DNA from: Eubacterium sp. CAG:274
Lineage (GTDB): Bacteria; Bacillota; Clostridia; Lachnospirales; CAG-274
Direction: 5' to 3'
Assembly (NCBI GenBank): GCA_000432155.1
Contig: FR888497.1
Location: forward strand, 1-19,366
Length of the DNA stretch: 19,366 nucleotides
The position numbers were made by a program, and so were the translations under genes. Shown here in pieces: positions 14,191 through 19,366 of the stretch (the first letter of the stretch is position 1; every line of letters starts with the position of its first letter). Below the pieces are notes generated by a model that worked only from the letters and a program-made list of their open reading frames with translations, had not been told where the DNA came from and ran no database searches.

Positions 14191-15567
14191 TTACATAGGT
14201 AAAAGTAACATAGCTACTTTAAAGAATACGAAAACTGAGAAAGTATCTACAATAGTTGTAATAAGTGGAGATGCCATAATAGCAGGGTCCAATTTGAGTT
14301 TTTGTGCAACCATTGGGAGTATACAACCAATTAATTCAGATAAAATAACAATAAGCATAAGTGTAAAACCTATTGTAAATGATAAAAGTACAGTAGAAAA
14401 AGTGAACTGATTTCTGTACATAATATAAATTCTTATACCATTTACTATTGCAAGGGCAACACCAACAACTAAAGCAATTCTAAATTCTTTAAACATTACT
14501 TTGAAAATATCCTTGAACTTAATTTCTTCAAGAGCAAGACCACGAATTACAAGGGTTGAACTCTGAGAACCACAGTTACCACCAGTATCCATAAGCATTG
14601 GTATAAATGAAACTAAAATAGGTATAGCAGTAAATGCGTTTTCGTACTTTGTTATTATTGTGCCTGTAAGAGTTGCAGAAAGCATAAGGAATAAAAGCCA
14701 TAATATTCTGTGCTTTGCATGACTAAATACAGATGTTTTAAAATAACTGTCTTCAGTAGGTGTCATGGCAGCCATAATTGCGAAATCTTCTTCAGTTTCG
14801 TCTTCCATAACATCCATAGCATCATCAACGGTAATTATACCAATTAATCTGTCTTCGTTATCTACAACAGGAATAGCAAGTAAGTCGTATTTTGAGAATT
14901 TCTTAACCACATCTTCTTTATCGTCAAGAGTATTTACGGCTATAATGTTGGAATCCATAATATCTGAAATTTTACAAGAATAGTCGTTTAAAAGTAAATC
15001 CTTAACAGAAACTGTACCTAAAAGTTTTCTATCCTTTTCAATAACATAACAAGTGTAAATTGTTTCCTTATCTACACCTGTTTTTCTGATTATACTAAAG
15101 GCTTCTTCAACTGTTTGCTGTGGGCGGAAGTTGACATACTCAGTTGTCATAATACTTCCGGCACAATCCTTAGGATACTTTAAAATATCATTTATAGTAT
15201 TTCTAGTTTCTCTATCTGTATTTTTAAGTATTCTTTTAACAACACTTGCAGGCATTTCTTCGATTAAGTCTACAGCATCGTCAATGAAAAGGTCTTCCAT
15301 AATTGCTTCAATTTCTTTATCAGAAAAACCTTTGATAATAAGTTCCTGTTCGTCACTATCAAGGTGAGCAAAAGTGTCTGCTGCTAACTCTTTAGGTAAA
15401 AGTCTAAAAAGCAAAATGACATCGGTTCTAGGTACTTCCTCAAATATGTTTGAAATATCAGCAGGGTTTTGTTCTGCTAAGAGTTCTTTTAAATCTTTTA
15501 AATTTCTGTCATTTAAAAGTTCTACGGCCTTTTTTGTTAATTCTAATTCTTCAGTATTCAAGGTCAA
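14191..15567 (-). CDS. mgtE: magnesium transporter MgtE
   Basis: A homodimeric Mg2+ channel gated by cytoplasmic Mg2+. The 458-residue chain has the N-terminal superhelical domain (about 1-130), two CBS domains (about 135-255, with LGTVSVKDLL and LIGIITVDDAMDV), the plug helix, and five transmembrane helices (about 285-458). Signature residues are MDTGGNCGSQSS and, near the end, an Asp at 441 in VDTFSVF equivalent to the selectivity-filter Asp of Thermus MgtE. The start codon is TTG. TTG 15567 overlaps the rqcH stop by four bases (TTGA) but is only 3 bases from GAGG (15574-15571); TTG 15561, two codons on, has better spacing. An in-frame TGA at 15570-15568 blocks any longer form. Co-transcription with rqcH is near certain. 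No M-box riboswitch is seen. Confidence 0.95.
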   Translation of the reverse strand: MTLNTEELELTKKAVELLNDRNLKDLKELLAEQNPADISNIFEEVPRTDVILLFRLLPKELAADTFAHLDSDEQELIIKGFSDKEIEAIMEDLFIDDAVDLIEEMPASVVKRILKNTDRETRNTINDILKYPKDCAGSIMTTEYVNFRPQQTVEEAFSIIRKTGVDKETIYTCYVIEKDRKLLGTVSVKDLLLNDYSCKISDIMDSNIIAVNTLDDKEDVVKKFSKYDLLAIPVVDNEDRLIGIITVDDAMDVMEDETEEDFAIMAAMTPTEDSYFKTSVFSHAKHRILWLLFLMLSATLTGTIITKYENAFTAIPILVSFIPMLMDTGGNCGSQSSTLVIRGLALEEIKFKDIFKVMFKEFRIALVVGVALAIVNGIRIYIMYRNQFTFSTVLLSFTIGFTLMLIVILSELIGCILPMVAQKLKLDPAIMASPLITTIVDTFSVFVFFKVAMLLLPM

Positions 15568-17324
15568 TCACCTCTTCTTATTTTTTTAATTTCTTCCTCA
15601 CTTGTAGTGATGTAAGCAGTTTTGTTTGTTTCATATATTACAAAACCTGGTTTAGAACCATTAGGCTTTTTAACATTTTTCTTTTCGGTGTAATCCACAG
15701 GCACTTTTGAGGAGTTTTTAGCTTTGCTATAAAAAGCTGATAACATAGCTCCTTCATTAAGAGTAGTGTCTGGTATTGTCTGACCATTTGCAACAATAAT
15801 TACATGAGAACCTGGAATGTTTTTAGTGTGCATCCAAATATCTCTAGGTCGTGCAAATTTTAAAGTTAATTCATCATTCTGGATATTGTTTTTACCAACA
15901 TAAATATCAAAACCGTCTTGAGAAATAAAATGCAAAGGAACAGAATGTTTCTTGCTCTTATCCTTTTGATTTTTAACTTTCTTTACATAGCCTTCTTCTC
16001 GAAGTTCGCGTCTTATTTCTTTTACATCTTGTTCATCAGTACAGTTGTTTACAGATGTAAGAACGCTTTCAAGATAGGCAAGCTCTTCATCATTTGATTT
16101 TATTTGGTCTTTAAGAGCCTCAAAAGTTCTTTTAGCTTTGTTATAGGCTTTGTAATATTTTTGAGCGTTTTCAGAAGGTGTTTTGTTGCTGTCTAATTCT
16201 ATAGCTACTAATTCTTGATTTTCAGAATAATAGTTAGGCAATTCAACAGTTGTCATACCTTTTTTTATTGAATAGATATTTGCAGTTAAAAGCTCGCCTT
16301 TAAGTCTTAATTCATCTCTGTTTTTAATACTTCTAAGGGTTTGCATTTGAATATCTTTTTTTCTTATGCAACGCTCAATGTTCTGAGTGATGAGTTTTCT
16401 TAAATCCTGAGTTTTTTGTCCTATTCTGTAAGCAAAATCTCTGTTAGCGTAAAAACTTTCAATTAGTTCGGATATTGAAGTATATTTCTTTATTTCTAAT
16501 CCATTAAACTGTGTCATTTCAATAGGACTGAAATCTATAGTCTTACCTTTTTCGTTGGTAATACTTTCAGGGTAAAATCTATTTGCTTTTATATCCTCAA
16601 CTAATTCAGAAAATTTATTGAAAACTATTTCTTTCTGAATATCAGTTAAAGCCTCCACAGGTGTTGAACCGTTTACATTTGCTCTGTAACAAATTTCAGA
16701 TGCAGCAATAGGGCTAATACCTGTATAATTTTTATATATAACAGATTGTATTTCAAAAGATGGGTTGTTTTCTAAAACTTCATTGAAATTGTTATTGTCT
16801 AATTCGAGAGTGTTAATTTTGCCTTGAGAAGGCGGTAATGTATATTCTCTACCTGGCAAAACTTCTCTAACAGAGCTGGTATCATGACCTATATGCTTTA
16901 TACAGTCTAATATAGTATTATTTTCATCTGTAAGAATAATATTACTATGTCTACCCATTATCTCTAAGACAAGTTTTTTTACAGAATAATCGCCAAGTTC
17001 ATTAAGTGATTCTACATAGATATTTAATATTCTATCAAAATCAGGCTGTTCAATTTTAATTATTTTACCACTTTGTAAATGTTTACGCATTACCATACAA
17101 AATAATGGTGGTGTCATTGGATTGCTGGGATTTGTTTGCGTAAAATGAAACTTCGGATTTGATGCATTGGAGGTCAACAACAATTTGTAAGCTTGACCCA
17201 TACTTCTTATTCCTAATATAATTTCGTCTTTCTCAGGTTGATAAATTTTATCAATTCTTCCCCCGAGTATTTTATCTTCAATTTCGGCTTTAATAGCTGA
17301 AACAGTAATACCGTCAAATGCCAT
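15564..17324 (-). CDS. rqcH: Rqc2 homologue RqcH (NFACT family)
   Basis: Ribosome-associated quality-control factor: it binds stalled 50S subunits and recruits tRNA-Ala to add alanine tails to unfinished chains for degradation. Older annotation calls it fibronectin-binding protein (FbpA). The 586-residue chain has the NFACT-N domain (about 1-200), with the tRNA-recruiting pair Asp97-Arg98 in PDFDRI at exactly the positions known in Bacillus subtilis; helix-hairpin-helix domain (ASEICYRAN region); coiled coil (about 280-440); and the NFACT-R domain (about 455-565: DGFDIYVGKNNIQND, RPRDIWMHTKNIPGSHVII). It therefore looks fully active. The ribosome binding site AGGAGG (17337-17332) lies 7 bases before ATG. 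It has its own promoter. Its stop overlaps the mgtE start, so the two proteins are made in step. Confidence 0.96.
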   Translation of the reverse strand: MAFDGITVSAIKAEIEDKILGGRIDKIYQPEKDEIILGIRSMGQAYKLLLTSNASNPKFHFTQTNPSNPMTPPLFCMVMRKHLQSGKIIKIEQPDFDRILNIYVESLNELGDYSVKKLVLEIMGRHSNIILTDENNTILDCIKHIGHDTSSVREVLPGREYTLPPSQGKINTLELDNNNFNEVLENNPSFEIQSVIYKNYTGISPIAASEICYRANVNGSTPVEALTDIQKEIVFNKFSELVEDIKANRFYPESITNEKGKTIDFSPIEMTQFNGLEIKKYTSISELIESFYANRDFAYRIGQKTQDLRKLITQNIERCIRKKDIQMQTLRSIKNRDELRLKGELLTANIYSIKKGMTTVELPNYYSENQELVAIELDSNKTPSENAQKYYKAYNKAKRTFEALKDQIKSNDEELAYLESVLTSVNNCTDEQDVKEIRRELREEGYVKKVKNQKDKSKKHSVPLHFISQDGFDIYVGKNNIQNDELTLKFARPRDIWMHTKNIPGSHVIIVANGQTIPDTTLNEGAMLSAFYSKAKNSSKVPVDYTEKKNVKKPNGSKPGFVIYETNKTAYITTSEEEIKKIRRGD

Positions 17325-17340
17325 TGTGATTCCTCCTAAA

Positions 17341-17376
17341 CGGTAATATTATACCGAATTTTTAATTTGTTTTCAA
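17341..17376 (-). promoter_or_regulatory. sigma-A promoter of rqcH-mgtE with a small palindrome over the -10
   Basis: On the - strand, TTGAAA (17376-17371), 17 bases, TATAAT (17353-17348). The predicted start is near 17341, giving a short leader. The -10 sits inside a 5-6-5 inverted repeat, CGGTA/TACCG (17341-17345/17352-17356), a possible operator of unknown protein. Confidence 0.75.
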
Positions 17377-17456
17377 TACTTGTTTAAAATTATTCTGTAC
17401 TTTTACTGATTTTTTACCTACCTATAGTAAAAATTTTACTTATTTATAAAAAAACT

Positions 17457-17474
17457 CTTTAAATTAATTTAAAG
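17457..17474. repeat. 18-bp perfect AT-rich palindrome at the yicC promoter
   Basis: CTTTAAATT followed at once by its exact reverse complement (AATTTAAAG). It covers the -35 hexamer of the yicC promoter and ends 6 bases before the -10. A regulator binding here would block transcription; no regulator can be named, and the AT-rich content weakens the case. Confidence 0.45.
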
Positions 17475-17486
17475 TTATAGTATAAT
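17458..17486 (+). promoter_or_regulatory. probable sigma-A promoter of yicC-remA-gmk-rpoZ
   Basis: TTTAAA (17458-17463), 17 bases, TATAAT (17481-17486). The -10 is perfect and the -35 matches four of six. The predicted start near 17493 gives a leader of about 30 bases. It diverges from the rqcH promoter about 80 bp away. Confidence 0.6.
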
Positions 17487-17521
17487 AAATTGATATTTAG
17501 TAAAACGAAAGAGGTAGTTTT

Positions 17522-18403
17522 ATGAAAAGTATGACAGGCTATGGCAGAGGCGAGTGTACAATGTATGAACGAAAGTTCACAGTTGAAATAAAGGCCGTAA
17601 ACCATAGATATAATGATATTACAGTTAAATTACCAAGAGCAATAATGGGCTTTGAAGACGAGATAAAGAAAGCTATTTCTAAGAAAGTCTTTAGAGGTAA
17701 GCTAGATGTCTTTGTTAATTTCGAGTCTTTTTCCCAAGAAGATATTAACATAAGTGTAAATGAACCTTTGGCAAAATCTTATACAGAAACATTGAGAAAA
17801 CTTAAATCTGACTTGCACCTTGATGGAGATGTTACTATTGAGATAGTTTCTAAATTCCCAGATGTAATTACAGTAGATAAAAGTATTTCTAATGAAAATA
17901 CTGAAAATGAAATCAGAGAATGTCTTATGAAGGCTGTTGAAGATGCTACAGACGCCTTTGTTGCTATGAGAGAAGTTGAGGGCGAAACTCTTAAAAAGAA
18001 CATTATTGAAAAGGTTGCTTTTGTAAACGATGCTTTGCAGAAAATAGAGGAAAGAGCTCCATGGGTATCTAAGGACTACAGAGCAAGGCTTGAAGCTAAA
18101 CTGGCTGATTTAGACGAAATTCAAGTTGATGAAAGCCGACTTCTTACAGAAGTTCTGTTGTTTGCTGATAAGGCTTGTATTGACGAAGAAATTACAAGAT
18201 TACATTCCCATATTTCACAAATGTATAGTATTGTAGAGGAAAATGTCCCTGTAGGTAGAAAATTGGATTTTCTTGTTCAAGAAATGAATAGAGAAACTAA
18301 TACTATTGGTTCTAAGTCTAACGATATAGAAATAACTAACCATGTTGTTGACATTAAAAGTGAAATTGAAAAAATTCGTGAACAAATTCAGAATATAGAG
18401 TAG
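17522..18403 (+). CDS. yicC: YicC/YloC family endoribonuclease
   Basis: The YicC family has endoribonuclease activity and acts in RNA turnover; YloC is the Bacillus subtilis member. The 293-residue length is typical. The N-terminal signature MKSMTGYGRGE is exact, followed by FTVEIKAVNHRYNDITVKLPR. The C-terminal DUF1732 region (about 210-293) has the family's GRKLDFLVQEMNRETNTIGSKSND-type block and EKIREQIQNIE end. The start ATG is preceded by GAGG (17511-17514) at 7 bases. remA begins 9 bases after the stop, and the order yicC-remA-gmk-rpoZ is the standard Bacillota arrangement, which supports all four calls. The N- and C-terminal motifs leave little doubt about the family; physiological targets are unknown. 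Confidence 0.95.
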   Translation: MKSMTGYGRGECTMYERKFTVEIKAVNHRYNDITVKLPRAIMGFEDEIKKAISKKVFRGKLDVFVNFESFSQEDINISVNEPLAKSYTETLRKLKSDLHLDGDVTIEIVSKFPDVITVDKSISNENTENEIRECLMKAVEDATDAFVAMREVEGETLKKNIIEKVAFVNDALQKIEERAPWVSKDYRARLEAKLADLDEIQVDESRLLTEVLLFADKACIDEEITRLHSHISQMYSIVEENVPVGRKLDFLVQEMNRETNTIGSKSNDIEITNHVVDIKSEIEKIREQIQNIE

Positions 18404-18412
18404 GTGATTATT

Positions 18413-18694
18413 GTGAAACTTATTAATATAGGTTTCGGTAATACTGTGCCAACAAACAGGATTATTGCTGTTGTTAGTCCAGAATCTGCACCTATTAAAA
18501 GACTTATTCAAGATAGAAAAGAGGCTGGTCTAGCTATTGACGGTACTTTAGGTCGAAGAACCCGTTCTGTTATTGTTCTTGATAGCAATCATATAGTGCT
18601 TTCAGCTTTACAGCCAGATACGATTTCAGCTAGAATAAATGGTAAAGACTTAAAATTAGATACAGAGGATAGATTAGGAGAGGAAAGTTTATGA
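18413..18694 (+). CDS. remA: RemA/DUF370 DNA-binding regulator
   Basis: A small ring-forming DNA-binding protein; in Bacillus subtilis it activates biofilm matrix and osmoprotectant genes. In Clostridia, which usually lack those targets, its role is open. The 93-residue product starts with the family-typical KLINIGFGN and contains VVSPESAPIKRLIQ, the GRRTRSVIVLDSNHIVLSALQPDT core and a short acidic tail. I set the start at GTG 18413, 5 bases after AGGTGA (18402-18407). An in-frame GTG at 18404 falls inside that ribosome binding site and would add three residues not seen in relatives. The stop overlaps the gmk start (ATGA, 18691-18694), so the two are translationally coupled. Confidence 0.93.
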   Translation: MKLINIGFGNTVPTNRIIAVVSPESAPIKRLIQDRKEAGLAIDGTLGRRTRSVIVLDSNHIVLSALQPDTISARINGKDLKLDTEDRLGEESL

Positions 18695-19296
18695 AAAAAG
18701 GACTTCTTATAGTTGTTTCTGGACCATCTGGTGCAGGAAAAGGTACTGTAATGGGTAAACTTTTAGAAACAGGTAAATATGCTTTGTCTATTTCTGCTAC
18801 AACTAGAAAACCTAGAGAGGGAGAAGTTGACGGTAAGTCATACTTCTTTAAGACAAAGGAAGAATTTGAACAGCTTATTGCTGATAAAAGATTGTTAGAA
18901 TATGCCTGTTTTTGTGATAATTACTATGGTACACCTCTTGACTATGTTCAAGAACAGATGAACAATGGTAAAAATGTTATTCTTGAAATAGAAGTACAAG
19001 GGGCGATGGAAGTAAAGAAGATGTTGCCTGATACAGTAATGATTTTTATGCTTCCACCAAGTTTTGAAGAATTACACAATCGTTTAGTTAACAGAGGTAC
19101 TGAAACTATTGATGTAATCGAAAAAAGAATGTCAAGAGCTAAAGAAGAAGTTGGCTTAATAGAAAATTATGACTATGTAGTTGTAAATGAAGATATTGAG
19201 GATACAGCTTCAGCTATTGATAAAATAGTGGAAAGTGAAAAAAGTAAAGTAAAACATAACTTAAATACAGTAAATAAAATTTTAAAAGGAGAGTAA
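18691..19296 (+). CDS. gmk: guanylate kinase
   Basis: Phosphorylates GMP (and dGMP) to GDP with ATP, an essential step in guanine nucleotide supply that also feeds ppGpp metabolism. The 201-residue chain is standard length. The P-loop SGPSGAGKGT lies at residues 10-19; the GMP-binding region has SATTRKPREGEVDGKSYFF; further motifs are LEYACFCDNYYGTPLDYV, ILEIEVQGAMEVKK, and the lid with NRGTE. AGGAGAGGA (18676-18684) provides the ribosome binding site. It overlaps remA by four bases and is 5 bases from rpoZ, all consistent with one operon. Confidence 0.97.
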   Translation: MKKGLLIVVSGPSGAGKGTVMGKLLETGKYALSISATTRKPREGEVDGKSYFFKTKEEFEQLIADKRLLEYACFCDNYYGTPLDYVQEQMNNGKNVILEIEVQGAMEVKKMLPDTVMIFMLPPSFEELHNRLVNRGTETIDVIEKRMSRAKEEVGLIENYDYVVVNEDIEDTASAIDKIVESEKSKVKHNLNTVNKILKGE

Positions 19297-19301
19297 TAAA
19301 A

Positions 19302-19366
19302 ATGTTAAAACCATCATATGCACAACTTATGGATGTATTAAATAAGGGCTCTAAGGAGAATGTTAC
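19302..19366 (+). CDS. rpoZ: RNA polymerase omega subunit (start only, cut by window end)
   Basis: Only the first 21 complete codons are in the window. They read MLKPSYAQLMDVLNKGSKEN plus one residue, matching the clostridial omega N-terminus (ML-PSY--L--V-N). Omega helps RNA polymerase assembly. AAAGGAGAG (19285-19293), at the end of gmk, lies 8 bases before ATG. Position directly after gmk is the usual one in Bacillota and supports the call despite the short stretch. Confidence 0.8.
   Translation, partial: MLKPSYAQLMDVLNKGSKENV

Noticed and set aside
14191..17324. An M-box or other Mg2+ riboswitch for mgtE.
   Set aside because: mgtE overlaps rqcH with no leader, and the rqcH leader is too short to hold one.
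1..19366. Mobile element, phage, CRISPR, toxin-antitoxin or biosynthetic cluster.
   Set aside because: No transposase, integrase, regularly spaced repeats or clustered biosynthetic genes are seen; the window is mostly housekeeping and sporulation genes.

Overview
The window looks like a chromosomal segment of a low-GC, spore-forming, anaerobic member of the Bacillota, most likely class Clostridia and possibly Lachnospiraceae-like. The evidence is AT-rich DNA, GGAGG-type ribosome binding sites with several GTG/TTG starts, a long single-chain pyruvate:ferredoxin oxidoreductase (PFOR), both dipicolinate synthase subunits (a spore marker), RemA and RqcH. I see no rRNA, tRNA, insertion sequence, phage gene or CRISPR array. 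No genus can be named from this sequence alone.

Left block (1-4224): gdpP-rplI-dnaB form a tight + strand operon covering c-di-AMP hydrolysis, ribosomal protein L9 and the replicative helicase. A good intrinsic terminator follows, then a run of three abutting short hairpins and a second, bidirectional terminator. The GdpP here has no membrane-spanning N-terminus. Next comes the large, highly expressed-looking PFOR gene on the - strand (4225-7722), with its own extended -10 promoter.

Middle block (8165-12080): an unrecognised, very AT-rich 467-residue gene with a clear promoter; an SLH-domain lipoprotein; then dpaA and dpaB, which make dipicolinic acid for the spore core. The block ends in a terminator shared with a convergent FAH-family hydrolase gene on the - strand. 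Divergent from that hydrolase is a small gene for a two-helix membrane protein. Its promoter is perfect consensus and carries a textbook LexA (SOS) box overlapping the -35 and a near-perfect second box downstream. This looks like an undescribed DNA-damage-induced membrane protein and is the most interesting item in the window. A strongly expressed RpiB/LacAB-like sugar-phosphate isomerase follows, with its own promoter and terminator.

Right block (14191-19366): rqcH and mgtE (ribosome quality control factor and Mg2+ channel) overlap by four bases on the - strand. Divergently, yicC-remA-gmk-rpoZ form the usual clostridial housekeeping cluster. rpoZ is cut by the window edge.

Promoters, operators and hairpins were found by eye. 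Protein families were assigned from remembered motifs, without a database search.
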